The position numbers were made by a program, and so were the translations under genes. 64,000 nucleotides of DNA from Mycobacterium fragae (GTDB lineage Bacteria; Actinomycetota; Actinomycetes; Mycobacteriales; Mycobacteriaceae), in assembly GCF_002102185.1 (NCBI RefSeq), contig NZ_LQOW01000005.1, forward strand, positions 62,001 through 126,000. The letters run 5' to 3'. How positions within the stretch are numbered: position 1 is the stretch's first letter; every line of letters starts with the position of its first letter. Below are positions 33,415 to 42,608 of the stretch, in pieces. The notes under the pieces were generated by a model. The model saw only the letters and a list, made by a program, of their open reading frames with translations, was not told the DNA's origin and made no database searches.

Positions 33415-34035
33415 GTGTACGCACGCTCTACCACTATTCAGGCGCAACCCTCCTCGATCGACGCGGGAATTGCGCACCTTCGCGACGAGGTCATGCCCGC
33501 CCTCCAGGAGGTCGACGGGTGTGTCGGTGTGTCGCTGTTGGTCGACCGGCAGTCCGGCCGATGCATCGCTACCAGCGCCTGGGAGAACGAGGAGGCGATG
33601 CGCGCAAGCGACGAGCGGATACGCCCGATGCGGGACCGGGCCGCCGAGATGTTCGGGGGCAGCCCGGAGGTCGAAGAGTGGGAAATCGCGGCGCTGCACC
33701 GTGATCACCCCTCGCGTGAGGGCGCCTGCGTGCGGGCCACCTGGGTACGCGTCGAGCCGGACCAAATGGACCAGGGCATCGAGTTCTACAAGTCGTCGGT
33801 GCTGCCCGACCTGGAGAACCTCGAGGGGTTCTCCAGCGCGAGCCTGATGGTCAACCGGTCATCCGGGCGCGCTGTGTCGTGCGCGACGTTCGACAGCATG
33901 GATGCGATGGACCGAAACCGCGATCAGTCGACCGAGCTCAAGAACGCCCGGACCCGCGAAGCGGGCGCCCAGGAGCTCGACGAACGCGAGTTCGAGTTGG
34001 CGATCGCCCACCTGAGGGTGCCCGAGCTGGTGTGA
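33415..34035 (+). CDS. Tandem dimeric alpha/beta-barrel protein, paralogue 1 (Rv2557-like)
   Basis: A 206-residue protein made of two similar halves, each like an antibiotic-biosynthesis-monooxygenase/dimeric alpha-beta barrel domain: [22 protein letters not shown] in the first and [21 protein letters not shown] in the second. It matches Rv2557/Rv2558 of M. tuberculosis, reported as starvation-induced, function unknown. GTG at 33415 is chosen over ATG 33400 because GAGGGGG sits just upstream and the second paralogue has the identical arrangement. Same length as its neighbour. Confidence 0.9.
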   Translation: MYARSTTIQAQPSSIDAGIAHLRDEVMPALQEVDGCVGVSLLVDRQSGRCIATSAWENEEAMRASDERIRPMRDRAAEMFGGSPEVEEWEIAALHRDHPSREGACVRATWVRVEPDQMDQGIEFYKSSVLPDLENLEGFSSASLMVNRSSGRAVSCATFDSMDAMDRNRDQSTELKNARTREAGAQELDEREFELAIAHLRVPELV

Positions 34036-34094
34036 GGCCCATTGCCACGCTGAATCGGCCGGAGGAAGGTAATTGAGTGGACCGGTGGCGCCGC

Positions 34095-34109
34095 CGGGGG
34101 CGCTGCCCG
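34095..34109 (+). promoter_or_regulatory. Conserved leader hairpin, second paralogue
   Basis: CGGG (34095–34098) pairs with CCCG (34106–34109) around GGCGCTG, directly followed by the AAGGAGGAG ribosome binding site of the next gene. It is the duplicate of the hairpin at 33381–33395. Confidence 0.4.
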
Positions 34110-34125
34110 AAAGGAGGAGTGAATC

Positions 34126-34746
34126 GTGTACGCGCGCTCTACCACTATCGAGGCGCAACCGTCGTCCATCGACGCCGGTATCGCACACGTTCGCGACGTA
34201 GTCATGCCCAGACTCCAGGAGGTCGAGGGCTGTCTCGGGCTGTCGTTGTTGGTCGACCGGCAGTCCGGGCGCTGCATCATGACCAGTTCCTGGGAATCGC
34301 AAGAGGCGATGCATGCCAGCGCCGAGCGGGTGCGGCCGGTTCGCGACGAGGCCGCGCAGGCCTTCGGCGGCAGTCCAAGCGTCGACGAGTGGGAGATCGC
34401 GGTGCTGCACCGTGACCATCACTCCGGCGCGGGCGCCTGCGTGCGCACCACGTGGCTCAAGGTGCAGCCCGACCAGTTCGACCGGGCCATCGAGTTCTAC
34501 CGCGAGTCGGTGCTGCCTGACATCGAGAAGCTCGAGGGCTTCTGCAGCGCGAGCCTGATGCTCGACCGTGCGTCATGGCGTGCGGTGTCGTCGTCGACGT
34601 TCGACAGCGCCGACGCGATGCAGCGCAATGACGACAAGGCCCGCTCGCTGCGGACCGCCCTGCTACGCGACCTGGGCACCGATCAGTACGACGTCGGCGA
34701 GTTCGAGCTGGCAATCGCCCACCTGCGGGTGCCCGAGCTGGTCTAG
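34126..34746 (+). CDS. Tandem dimeric alpha/beta-barrel protein, paralogue 2 (Rv2558-like)
   Basis: A 206-residue paralogue of the gene at 33415, aligned along its whole length (both contain [19 protein letters not shown] and [11 protein letters not shown]). It has the same two-half domain structure. The GTG start follows AAGGAGGAG with a 6-base gap. The 90-base spacer has its own copy of the leader, so it may be expressed both with and independently of the first copy. Starvation link is from M. tuberculosis Rv2557/Rv2558. Confidence 0.9.
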   Translation: MYARSTTIEAQPSSIDAGIAHVRDVVMPRLQEVEGCLGLSLLVDRQSGRCIMTSSWESQEAMHASAERVRPVRDEAAQAFGGSPSVDEWEIAVLHRDHHSGAGACVRTTWLKVQPDQFDRAIEFYRESVLPDIEKLEGFCSASLMLDRASWRAVSSSTFDSADAMQRNDDKARSLRTALLRDLGTDQYDVGEFELAIAHLRVPELV

Positions 34747-34750
34747 CCGC

Positions 34751-35086
34751 TTACGGCAGCGAGTCCCCCGGGAAGCCGCGGCAGGGGTGCACCTCGAAGG
34801 TGAACACCCCGGCTTGCACGCCGGGGTCGTCGTTCATCATCGCGGTGGTCTCGTCGACGCTGCCGGTGAACACGCCGACGCCGCATACCTCCGAGCCGTC
34901 GGCGACCGGCAACACCACTGGCAGGACGCCTTCGTGGCGCAGCGCGAAGTTGCGCCGGCCGTGCTCCCAGATGATCGCCGGGGTGTCGTCGCCGCCGAAG
35001 TTGGGCCCCTGCTTGAGGATGACGACGCTGTAGGTCTTCGCGGCCGGCAGCAGCGCGTTCATCTCGTCGTCGGTGAAGGTCTTCAT
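34751..35086 (-). CDS. YciI-like small protein of the catabolic island
   Basis: A 111-residue protein of dimeric alpha/beta-barrel type; FALRHEGVLPVVLP, GVGVFTGSVDETTAMM and FTFEVHPCRGFPGD are consistent with the YciI superfamily, some members of which have dehydrochlorinase- or lactone-isomerase-like roles. ATG at 35084–35086 overlaps the CitE-like stop, so it is the last gene of the four-gene operon. Exact activity unknown. Confidence 0.75.
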   Translation of the reverse strand: MKTFTDDEMNALLPAAKTYSVVILKQGPNFGGDDTPAIIWEHGRRNFALRHEGVLPVVLPVADGSEVCGVGVFTGSVDETTAMMNDDPGVQAGVFTFEVHPCRGFPGDSLP

Positions 35087-35997
35087 CCGGTACCCCTGTC
35101 GCCGTCGATCAGCGCGGCGCGTTCCAGCGTCGCCTGCGCCATCTTGGCATGCGCGGCATCGACGAGCACCCCGTCGACGCCGACGGCGCCGAGCCCGTTG
35201 GCCTCGCCGTCGCGATAGGCGGTCACGTTGCGCCGCGCCAGCGCGATTTCCTCCGCGGTCGGTGAGTAAACCGCGTTGGCGACGGGGACCTGGCTGGGGT
35301 GGATCGCCCACTTGCCGGTGTAGCCCAACAGCGACGCCCGCCGCGCGTCGCGCTCGTAGCCCTCGAGATCGCGGTAGTCCGGGTAGGGCGCGTCGATTGG
35401 CTCGATGCCCGCGATGCGGGCGGCAACCAGCACCTTGTTGCGGGCGTAGTGCCAAAAGTCGCCGGGGTATTCGCCGAGCGGGACGAAGTTGGTGTCCACC
35501 CGCGCCCCCTGCGACAGCGAAAAGTCGCCGACGCCGAAGATCAACGCGTCCAGCCGGTTGCTGGCGACGGCGATCTCCTCGGCGTTGGCCAGTCCCTCGA
35601 CCTCCTCGATCAGCACCTCGAGCCGGATCGGGCGCCGCAGCCCGAGCTTGGCCTCCAGCTGGGTCAGCAGCACGTCCACCCACCAGACGTCACGGGCGGT
35701 GCGCGCCTTCGGGATGACGATGGTGTCCAGGTGTTCGCCGGCGTGCGTGACGATTTCGATGATGTCGTCATGGCACCACCCGGTGTCGAGTCCGTTGATG
35801 CGGACCGCACGCACGGCACGGCCCCAGTCGAGTTCGGTCAACGCGGTGATGGCGTTGGCGCGCGCCGCCTCTTTGTGTGCCGGTGCGACGGCGTCCTCGA
35901 GATCGAGGAACACCAGGTCGGCTTCCGAGGAGGCGGCGCGGGTGAACATGTGGTCGTTGCTCGCGGGAACGGCGAGTTCGGAGCGGCGCAACAGCAT
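35083..35997 (-). CDS. CitE-like (HpcH/HpaI) acyl-CoA lyase
   Basis: A 304-residue TIM-barrel lyase of the citrate-lyase-beta/malyl-CoA lyase family. Mg-binding residues lie in FLDLEDAVAP and VLIEEVEGL; GFTGKWAIHPSQ-type motif is present as GYTGKWAIHPSQV. Relatives cleave malyl-, methylmalyl- or citramalyl-CoA. AAGGAGATC precedes the start. With the adjacent CoA-transferase it suggests activation of a hydroxy acid to a CoA thioester and retro-Claisen cleavage. Substrate unproven. Confidence 0.9.
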   Translation of the reverse strand: MLLRRSELAVPASNDHMFTRAASSEADLVFLDLEDAVAPAHKEAARANAITALTELDWGRAVRAVRINGLDTGWCHDDIIEIVTHAGEHLDTIVIPKARTARDVWWVDVLLTQLEAKLGLRRPIRLEVLIEEVEGLANAEEIAVASNRLDALIFGVGDFSLSQGARVDTNFVPLGEYPGDFWHYARNKVLVAARIAGIEPIDAPYPDYRDLEGYERDARRASLLGYTGKWAIHPSQVPVANAVYSPTAEEIALARRNVTAYRDGEANGLGAVGVDGVLVDAAHAKMAQATLERAALIDGDRGTG

Positions 35998-36013
35998 TGG
36001 CTGATCTCCTTGG

Positions 36014-37201
36014 CTACAGCACGCCGCGGGCGTGCAGGTCGTCGATTTCGGTGGCCGTCAGCCCGAGCAGTTCGCCGTACAGCTCGGCGTTGTGTTCGCC
36101 GAGTCGTGGGCCGAGGTGCTGGACCCGGCCGGGCGTGGCGGAAAACCGCGGCACCGGCGCCTGGACCGTCATGGCGCCGAGTTCGTCGTCGTCGACTTTG
36201 ATGAAAACCTCGCGGTGGGCCAGCTGTTCATCGGCGACCAGATCCGCGACGTCGTAAACCGGTGCGGCGGCGACGTTTTCGGCCTCCAGGATGTCAATGG
36301 CCTGCGTCAGGGTCTTGCCGGCCACCCAGTCGGCGACAACCTGGTCCACCTCGGCGGCCCGGGACAGTCGGCGCTGCGGGTCGGAGAAGTCGGCGTCGTC
36401 GGCGAGGTCGTCACGTCCGATGGCCCGAAACACCCTCAGCGCCAACGCCGGTGAGCTACCCGACATCGCCAGCCAGCGACCGTCGGCGGTGCGGTAGGTG
36501 TTGCGCGGCGCCGAGATGTCCCAGCGGTTGCCCGCCCTGGTGGGCACCAGCCCGAGTTGGTCGTAGCCCAGCAGCGTCTGCTCCAGCAGCCTCGCCAGGG
36601 GGTCGATCAGGTTGACGTCGATCAGCTGGCCGGGCGCCCCGTACACGTCGCGGTGATACAGCGCCATCATCACCGCGTAGGCGGCGTTCAGCGACGCCAC
36701 GCCGTCGGCCAGCATGAACGGCGGCAGGGTCGGCGGGCCATCGGCCTGGCCGGTGATGTTGGCGAACCCGCTCATCGCCTCACCGAGCGTGCCGAACCCC
36801 GGCCGATCGCTTTTCGGGCCGGTCAGCCCGTAGCCGGTGATGTGCAGCATGACGATGCGGTCGTTGACGGCACGCAGGGCCGGGTAGTCCAGTCCCCAGG
36901 CCCGCAGCGTCGACGGCCGGGTATTGGCGATCACCACGTCGGCGTTCTCGACCAGCCGGCGCAGCAATGCTTGGCCTTCGGCCACACGCAGGTCGAGGGT
37001 GATCGAACGCTTGTTGCGCGACACCGACTTCCACATCAGCCCGACGCCGTCGACCTGATGGCCCCAGCCGCGGATCGGGTCGCCGGGTCCGGGTTGCTCG
37101 ACCTTGATGACGTCGGCGCCGAACTCACCGAGATAGGTGGCGGTAAGCGGCGCCGCGGCCAGGGTGGCGATGTCGAGGACCCGGATGCCGTCGAGCATCA
37201 T
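36014..37201 (-). CDS. Family III CoA-transferase (CaiB/BaiF)
   Basis: A 395-residue enzyme of the formyl-CoA transferase family. The N-terminal RVLDIATLAAAPLTATYLGEFGADVIKVE is typical, as are SRNKRSITLDL and the catalytic Asp in FMLADGVASL. These enzymes move CoA between carboxylic acids. The start overlaps the monooxygenase stop (ATGA). Together with CitE it forms a likely acid-activation and cleavage pair. Confidence 0.93.
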   Translation of the reverse strand: MMLDGIRVLDIATLAAAPLTATYLGEFGADVIKVEQPGPGDPIRGWGHQVDGVGLMWKSVSRNKRSITLDLRVAEGQALLRRLVENADVVIANTRPSTLRAWGLDYPALRAVNDRIVMLHITGYGLTGPKSDRPGFGTLGEAMSGFANITGQADGPPTLPPFMLADGVASLNAAYAVMMALYHRDVYGAPGQLIDVNLIDPLARLLEQTLLGYDQLGLVPTRAGNRWDISAPRNTYRTADGRWLAMSGSSPALALRVFRAIGRDDLADDADFSDPQRRLSRAAEVDQVVADWVAGKTLTQAIDILEAENVAAAPVYDVADLVADEQLAHREVFIKVDDDELGAMTVQAPVPRFSATPGRVQHLGPRLGEHNAELYGELLGLTATEIDDLHARGVL

Positions 37202-38553
37202 GCGCCGACGGGCGCGGTACGGGCCGGCCGAGGCAGGCTCAGATGCTCGCGCAGGGTCGCGCCGTCATACGAGTCGCGGAACAGGTCGCGTCGCTGCAAC
37301 TCCGGGACCACCATCCGCACCACGTCTTCGAAGGCTCCGGGCAGATGTGTTGCGGCCAGGACGAATCCGTCGCATGCGCCGGTGTTGAACCACTCCTCCA
37401 TCTGGTCGGCGACCTGCGGGCCGGTGCCGACGAAGCGGGGGCCCTGCAGCAGCGTGGCGCGGTGGCCGGCCAGGTCGCGCAGCGTGACGGTGTCACCGCC
37501 GATGTGGGTGCGCAGGTTTTGCACCAGGCCGCGGATGCCGGACACCGAATCGATGAGTTCGTCGGTGATCGGGTCGTCGAGGTCGTGCCGGGAGAAGTCG
37601 TAGTTCATCAGCTCCGAGAGCAGGGTGAGCGAGGCCATCGGGTGCACCAGCTCGTTGAGGAAGACTTGCTCGCGGTGCTTGGCGTGGTCTTCCGACTCCC
37701 CCACCACGGCGTAGGCCATGGGACACAGCTTGACCGCCTCGGGGTTGCGACCGGCCGCGGCGATGCGCTCCTTCTGGTCGGCGTAGTGACTGCGCGCGAC
37801 GTCGATGCCGGGGTCGCCGGTGAAGATCAAATCGGCCCAGCGGGAAGCGAATTCACGGCCGCGCCCCGACGAGCCGGCCTGGATGACCACCGGCCGGCCC
37901 TGGGGGCTGCGCGGTACCGTCAACGGCCCGCGTACCGAAAAGTACTCGCCGACATGGGCGAGCTCGTGCACCTTCGCGGGATCGGCATATCGCCCGTCGA
38001 CCCGGTCGTGCAGCACGGCGCCGTCCTCCCAGGTGTCCCACAGCCCGACGACGGCCTCGAGGAACTCCTCGGCCCGGTCATAGCGTGCGTCGTGGTCCAA
38101 ATGTGTTCGCAGGCCGAAGTTTTGGGCTTCGCTGTCGTTGACCGAGGTGACCACGTTCCACGCCGCGCGCCCGCCCGACAGGTGGTCGAGGGTGGCGAAG
38201 GTGCGGGCCACATGGAACGGCGGGTAGTAGGTCGTGGAGCAGGTCGCGCCCAGCCCAATGCGCGACGTCGCCTGGGCCAGCACACCCAGCACGATGGACA
38301 GGTCCAACTTGACCGGTCGGGCGCCGTATCGCACGGCCTCGGCGACCGATCCGCCGTAGATGCCCGGCATCGCCAGCCGGTCGTCGAAGAACATCAGGTC
38401 GAAGCAACCCTCTTCGAGTTGGCGACCGATTTTGGCGTAGTAGGAGGCATCGAGGTAACCGTGCTCGGTGGCGGGGTGCCGCCACGAGCCCGCATACACC
38501 GAGGTGTTGCCCGCTTGCATGAAGGCGACCAGCGCCATCTGTCGTGTGGTCAT
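37198..38553 (-). CDS. Luciferase-like FMN monooxygenase (NtaA/SnaA/DszA type)
   Basis: A 451-residue TIM-barrel flavin monooxygenase of the nitrilotriacetate monooxygenase A group: FFDDRLAMPGIYGG, GATCSTTYYPPFHVARTFATLDHLSGGRAAWN split over the FMN site, VIQAGSSGRGREFA, and a final FVGTGPQVADQMEEWF. Such enzymes open C–N or C–S bonds or oxidise aromatics with FMNH2 from a separate reductase, absent here. First gene of the operon, divergent from the GntR gene. Confidence 0.9.
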   Translation of the reverse strand: MTTRQMALVAFMQAGNTSVYAGSWRHPATEHGYLDASYYAKIGRQLEEGCFDLMFFDDRLAMPGIYGGSVAEAVRYGARPVKLDLSIVLGVLAQATSRIGLGATCSTTYYPPFHVARTFATLDHLSGGRAAWNVVTSVNDSEAQNFGLRTHLDHDARYDRAEEFLEAVVGLWDTWEDGAVLHDRVDGRYADPAKVHELAHVGEYFSVRGPLTVPRSPQGRPVVIQAGSSGRGREFASRWADLIFTGDPGIDVARSHYADQKERIAAAGRNPEAVKLCPMAYAVVGESEDHAKHREQVFLNELVHPMASLTLLSELMNYDFSRHDLDDPITDELIDSVSGIRGLVQNLRTHIGGDTVTLRDLAGHRATLLQGPRFVGTGPQVADQMEEWFNTGACDGFVLAATHLPGAFEDVVRMVVPELQRRDLFRDSYDGATLREHLSLPRPARTAPVGA

Positions 38554-38571
38554 AGCTCTGTGTCTAACATT

Positions 38572-38616
38572 TGATATATCAGATTTCAAGTGTCAGATGC
38601 CGGATTGGCTTAAAGT
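38572..38616. promoter_or_regulatory. Operator and leaderless promoter between the monooxygenase and GntR genes
   Basis: TGATATATCA (38572–38581) is a perfect 10-base palindrome placed 19 bases upstream of the monooxygenase start, suiting a GntR operator. TAAAGT (38611–38616) is a -10-like hexamer 7 bases before the GntR ATG, predicting a leaderless transcript. Confidence 0.55.
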
Positions 38617-38623
38617 CGTCGTC

Positions 38624-39271
38624 ATGCCCAGCATCGATATCTCCGGGACGGTGCGCGAGCGCGCCGCGCGCGAACTGCGCGACCGCATTCTCACCGGCGC
38701 GCTGCCTGCCGGGACACGCCTCGACCTCGACGCCATCACCACGGAGTTCGCGACCAGCCGCACCCCGGTCCGGGAGGCGTTGCTGGAACTGTCCTACGAC
38801 GGGCTGGTACGGGTGGCTCCGCGCAGCGGCATCACGGTGATCGGCATCAGCCCCGACGATGTGCTGGACAGTTTCACGATTCTGGGTGTGCTGACGGGTC
38901 AGGCCGCGGCATGGGCCGCGCAGCGGGTCACCCCGGAGGGCATTGAGCGGTTGCGCGTGTTGGCCACCGATGTGGAAGCCCACTCCGGTGAAGGCGCGAT
39001 CATCGACGCGAATTGGCAGTTCCACCGCGAGATCCATCGCGCGGCCCACTCGCGGCGGCTGATGGCGCAGATCCGTCAGGCGGTCCGTGTCGTGCCGTCG
39101 AATTTCCTGGCGATGTTTCCCGAGCATGAACACCACTCGTTGGAGGATCACCAGGCGCTGGTCGCCGCGCTCGCCGACCGCGACGCCGAGCGGGCGCGGG
39201 ATATCGCCGAACGCCATGTGCTCGACGCGGGCCGCTCGCTGGCCGAGTGGCTGGAGCGGACGAAGACCTGA
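38624..39271 (+). CDS. GntR-family (FadR/FCD) regulator of the catabolic island
   Basis: A 215-residue regulator with a winged helix (LDAITTEFATSRTPVREALLEL) and an FCD ligand domain whose histidines (FHREIH, EDHQALVAAL, AERHV) usually bind a metal and an organic acid. It is divergent from the monooxygenase gene, so it most likely controls 34751–38553. ATG at 38624 is favoured by the -10 TAAAGT 7 bases upstream. Its stop abuts the rarA stop. Confidence 0.9.
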   Translation: MPSIDISGTVRERAARELRDRILTGALPAGTRLDLDAITTEFATSRTPVREALLELSYDGLVRVAPRSGITVIGISPDDVLDSFTILGVLTGQAAAWAAQRVTPEGIERLRVLATDVEAHSGEGAIIDANWQFHREIHRAAHSRRLMAQIRQAVRVVPSNFLAMFPEHEHHSLEDHQALVAALADRDAERARDIAERHVLDAGRSLAEWLERTKT

Positions 39272-40621
39272 TCAGCCGCGCTTGCCGCGGATGATCGCCC
39301 GCAGCTTCGCCAGCCGGCCGGTGATCTCGCGTTCACCGCCGTGGCCGGTGGGCCGATAGTAGTCCACGCCGACCAGCTCGTCCGGTGGATACTGTTGCGG
39401 CACAACACCATCCGGGTCATCGTGGGAATACTTGTAGCCCTGCGCGTTGCCCAAAGCCGCGGCACCCGAATAGTGGCCGTCGCGCAGATGCGCCGGCACC
39501 AGCCCGGCCTTGCCCGCTCTGATGTCGGCCATGGCCGCGCCCAGCGCGGTGGTCACGGCATTCGACTTGGGTGCGGTGGCCAAGTGCACCGTGGCGTGCG
39601 CCAGGGTCAGCTGCGCTTCGGGCATGCCGATCAGTTGCACGGTCTGCGCGGCGGCGACCGCGGTCTGTAGCGCCGTCGGGTCGGCCATCCCGATGTCCTC
39701 GCTGGCCAAGATCATTAGCCGCCGCGCGATGAACCGCGGGTCCTCCCCGGCGACCAGCATCCTGGCCAGGTAGTGCAGCGCCGCGTCGACGTCGGAACCA
39801 CGCACCGACTTGATGAACGCGCTGATGACGTCGTAATGCTGGTCGCCGTCGCGGTCATAACGGATCGCGGCCTCATCCAGTGACTGCTCGACGGCCTCGA
39901 CGGTGACGCGATCCCCCGCCGCCTCGGCCGCCACCTCCAGCGCGGTCAGTGCGCGACGAGCGTCGCCTGCGGCCAACTTCACCAGCAGGTCCACGGCGTC
40001 GGGCTCCACGTGCACGCGCCCGTTCAGCCCGCGCGGGTCCTCGATCGCGCGGTGCACGACGGTGCGGATGTCGTCGGCGGTCAGTGGCCGCAACTGCAGG
40101 ATCAGCGACCGCGACAACAACGGGGCCACCACGGAGAACGACGGGTTCTCGGTGGTGGCCGCCACCAGAAGCACCACCCGGTTTTCGACCGCCGAGAGCA
40201 GCGCGTCCTGCTGGGTCTTGGAGAACCGGTGCACCTCGTCGATGAACAGCACCGTCTGCTCGCCGTACGCGGCGGCCCGACGCGCGGCGTCGATCACCGC
40301 GCGCACTTCCTTGACACCGGCCGAGATCGCCGACAGCGCCTCGAAGCGGCGGCCGGTCCCCTGCGAGATCAGCGCCGCCAGCGTGGTCTTTCCGCTTCCG
40401 GGCGGGCCGTACAGAATGACCGACGCCACGCCCGAGCCCTCCACCAGGCGGCGCAGCGGCGAGCCGGGTGGGAGCAGATGGTCCTGTCCGACCACCTCGT
40501 CGAGGGTGGCCGGACGCATCCGCACCGCCAACGGTGCGGCCGTCGACCCACCGCCGTCGCGCTCGGTGAAGCCGGGTGCGCCGGGGACGTCGAACAGACC
40601 GTCGGACACGGTTTCAGGCAT
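39272..40621 (-). CDS. rarA: Replication-associated recombination protein RarA (MgsA; Rv2559c-like)
   Basis: A 449-residue AAA+ ATPase related to clamp loaders, acting at stalled replication forks. Walker [10 protein letters not shown], Walker [10 protein letters not shown], sensor 1 ATTENPSF and the C-terminal tetramerisation domain with SEDIGMAD and [22 protein letters not shown] are all present. ATG at 40619–40621. It is convergent with the GntR gene with no gap. Confidence 0.95.
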   Translation of the reverse strand: MPETVSDGLFDVPGAPGFTERDGGGSTAAPLAVRMRPATLDEVVGQDHLLPPGSPLRRLVEGSGVASVILYGPPGSGKTTLAALISQGTGRRFEALSAISAGVKEVRAVIDAARRAAAYGEQTVLFIDEVHRFSKTQQDALLSAVENRVVLLVAATTENPSFSVVAPLLSRSLILQLRPLTADDIRTVVHRAIEDPRGLNGRVHVEPDAVDLLVKLAAGDARRALTALEVAAEAAGDRVTVEAVEQSLDEAAIRYDRDGDQHYDVISAFIKSVRGSDVDAALHYLARMLVAGEDPRFIARRLMILASEDIGMADPTALQTAVAAAQTVQLIGMPEAQLTLAHATVHLATAPKSNAVTTALGAAMADIRAGKAGLVPAHLRDGHYSGAAALGNAQGYKYSHDDPDGVVPQQYPPDELVGVDYYRPTGHGGEREITGRLAKLRAIIRGKRG

Positions 40622-40735
40622 ACCACGTAGACCGGACTGGCATCGCAGTGCAGCGCCCAGCGCCTGCCTTGCGGTCAGCAAAGGCCAATAGAGGTGCTGT
40701 TGCAGAAAAATCCGCCGATGTTCATGTCAAGGAGC

Positions 40736-40972
40736 TCACCCGAGCGAGTAAGAGGCCAGCGTGGCGGGCAGGGCGGGCAGGTCGAGCGTGGTGGTTGCGG
40801 ACGCCGACGAAGTGGTCGGGGTGCTTTTGGCCGGAGTCGCGGTCGGACCGGCGCCGGCACATGCACCCAGAAGCGTCACCGTTGCAACGCATCCCAGTAT
40901 CGGAATGAGCGCCTGGGTCGGCTTCCGCAAAGTCGCAGCCCACCGCGGTGTGCGGCCGTCGACGGTTCGCAT
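40736..40972 (-). CDS. Small putative lipoprotein
   Basis: A 78-residue ORF with a basic N-terminal region, a hydrophobic stretch (LIPILGCVATVTLLGAC) ending in a lipobox-like LGAC with Cys38 the likely lipidation site, then a Thr/Ser/Ala/Pro-rich low-complexity tail. No family recognised. It lies between rarA and the DoxX-like gene. The signal and composition look real, but the short length and competing frames leave doubt. Confidence 0.5.
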   Translation of the reverse strand: MRTVDGRTPRWAATLRKPTQALIPILGCVATVTLLGACAGAGPTATPAKSTPTTSSASATTTLDLPALPATLASYSLG

Positions 40973-41142
40973 AGTGACCGCTTCCCCAGCATGAAGACAC
41001 TTGGTAGAGCGACTTTACCGCTGCGGCCCAGGTCGTGGGCGGATCCCGGCCTCATCGGCAGCGCCACACGCCGCGGCCGATGAGATCAGCGCGCGCACGC
41101 GGTCTACACCTCGACACGCTTGGCGTCGAAGGAGGAAGAAAC

Positions 41143-41553
41143 ATGACCGAACAGACCAACAGCCGCAGGTCCCGCAGCCGGATCGTCGGCACCGTGATCA
41201 CCGCGCTGCTCGCGGTGTTCCTGGCATTCGATTGCGTGACCAAGATCGTCGGTGTCGAAGCCAGTCGCGAGGGAACAGCGGCGCTCGGCTTCCCGGTCGA
41301 GCAGACCCCGGTGATCGGACTGGTACTGCTGGCCTGCCTGGTCGTCTTTCTCATTCCGCGCACGGCGGTGCTCGGGGCGATCGGTATCACCGCTTATCTC
41401 GGCGGCGCGGTGACGGCGAACATGCGCGCCGAAAAGCCGATCGCCACGTTCGTGCTGTCGGCGGTCTATGTCGGCGTACTGCTCTGGATCGGGCTGATTT
41501 TGCGCCGCCCCGAATTGCTACGCACGCTTGGCCTGCGCCGACGGACCGAGTGA
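41143..41553 (+). CDS. DoxX-like membrane protein
   Basis: A 136-residue four-helix membrane protein: IVGTVITALLAVFLAFDCVTK, VIGLVLLACLVVFLIP, VLGAIGITAYLGGAVTANM and FVLSAVYVGVLLWIGLI. The helix pattern and the ALGFPVE and AYLGGAV segments fit the DoxX-like family, whose role is poorly defined. GAAGGAGGAAG precedes the ATG at 41143; the longer upstream frame was rejected. Confidence 0.8.
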   Translation: MTEQTNSRRSRSRIVGTVITALLAVFLAFDCVTKIVGVEASREGTAALGFPVEQTPVIGLVLLACLVVFLIPRTAVLGAIGITAYLGGAVTANMRAEKPIATFVLSAVYVGVLLWIGLILRRPELLRTLGLRRRTE

Positions 41554-41654
41554 CGGCATGAATACCGCCCACGCATGTCGGTTCGCAGCGGCGGCGCCGA
41601 ATCCTTGCTAAGTTCTCGGACGGCATACTCCACGACAACAAGGCAGGAGCGGCA

Positions 41655-42608
41655 ATGAGCCGACCCCCGGAGTACCCAGGCAACCCGAGCGATCCGTGGG
41701 GTCCTAACCCCAATCCCGGCGGCCAACCACCTCCCGGCTACGGCCCGCCCGGACCGCCTCCCGGGCCCCCTCCCGGCTACGGGCCACCCGGGCCACCTCC
41801 CGGACCGCCCCCCGGCTACGGACCGCCGCAGCCCGGGTATGGCGCGCCACCACCGCCTCCCGGCTACCCGCCGCAGCAGGGCTACCCACCGCCTCCCGGC
41901 TATCCGCCGCAGCAGCAGGGCTATCCACCGCGGCCCGGCCAGCAATTCGATATCGGTCAGGCATTCAGCTGGGCATGGAACAAGTTCAGTAAAGACGCTG
42001 TGCCACTGATTGTTTCGTTCGTCGTCTACGGCCTCATAGGGGCGATCCTCTACGCGGGGGTGATCGCCGGTTTCGGAGGTTTCAGCTCCAGCAGCGGCGG
42101 CGGAGGTTTCGGCTTCGCTTTGGGCACCACCGGCACGATCGTGCTCGACATCGTGGCGTTCGTGTACGGCACCCTGACCCAGGCGGGGTTGCTCTCCGGG
42201 TGCCTCGACATTGCCGACGGGAACGCGGTGAGCATCGGTTCGTTCTTCAAACCACGCAACTTCGGCGGTGTGATCCTCGCCGCGCTGCTGGTGGGCTTCC
42301 TCACCGCGATCGGGATGGTGTTGTGCGTTATTCCCGGCCTCATCTTCAGCTTCTTCGCGATGTTCACGATCCCGTTCGCGATCGATCGCGCCCTGCCGGC
42401 GATAGAGGCGTTGAAGGCCAGTTTCGCAACGGTCAGGTCGGACGCCGGCGGAGCTTTTCTGTCCTGGCTGGTGCAGGGACTGCTCGTGTTCGTCGGGGCG
42501 CTCCTGTGCGGGCTCGGCCTGATCGTCGCCGCCCCCGTCGCGATGCTGATCCTGGTCTACACCTACCGTCGACTCTCCGGCGGCCAGGTTGCGCAGTTGA
42601 CGCCCTAA
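41655..42608 (+). CDS. Pro/Gly/Tyr-rich membrane protein (Rv2560-like)
   Basis: A 317-residue protein. Residues 1–96 are a cytoplasmic Pro/Gly/Tyr-rich repeat region with PPGYGPP and GYPPQQ units; the rest has about five membrane segments with a Ser/Gly loop, ending in LILVYTYRRLSGGQVAQL. It matches Rv2560 in place and build. GGCAGGAG precedes the ATG. It overlaps the convergent zinc-peptidase gene by four bases. Function unknown. Confidence 0.85.
   Translation: MSRPPEYPGNPSDPWGPNPNPGGQPPPGYGPPGPPPGPPPGYGPPGPPPGPPPGYGPPQPGYGAPPPPPGYPPQQGYPPPPGYPPQQQGYPPRPGQQFDIGQAFSWAWNKFSKDAVPLIVSFVVYGLIGAILYAGVIAGFGGFSSSSGGGGFGFALGTTGTIVLDIVAFVYGTLTQAGLLSGCLDIADGNAVSIGSFFKPRNFGGVILAALLVGFLTAIGMVLCVIPGLIFSFFAMFTIPFAIDRALPAIEALKASFATVRSDAGGAFLSWLVQGLLVFVGALLCGLGLIVAAPVAMLILVYTYRRLSGGQVAQLTP
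41729..41940 (+). repeat. Degenerate Pro/Gly-coding tandem repeat within the Rv2560-like gene
   Basis: CTCCCGGCTACGG-type units recur with short, irregular spacing, encoding PPGYGPP then GYPPQQ. Such low-complexity coding repeats can change length by slippage, so copy number may vary between strains. Confidence 0.7.

Noticed and set aside
37243..38574. Plus-strand frame of 443 codons opposite the LLM monooxygenase
   Set aside because: Shadow of a clear flavin monooxygenase, with no start signal or motif.
41729..41940. Possible CRISPR-like direct repeats
   Set aside because: Units are in frame, irregular and encode a Pro/Gly-rich protein segment; no unique spacers.
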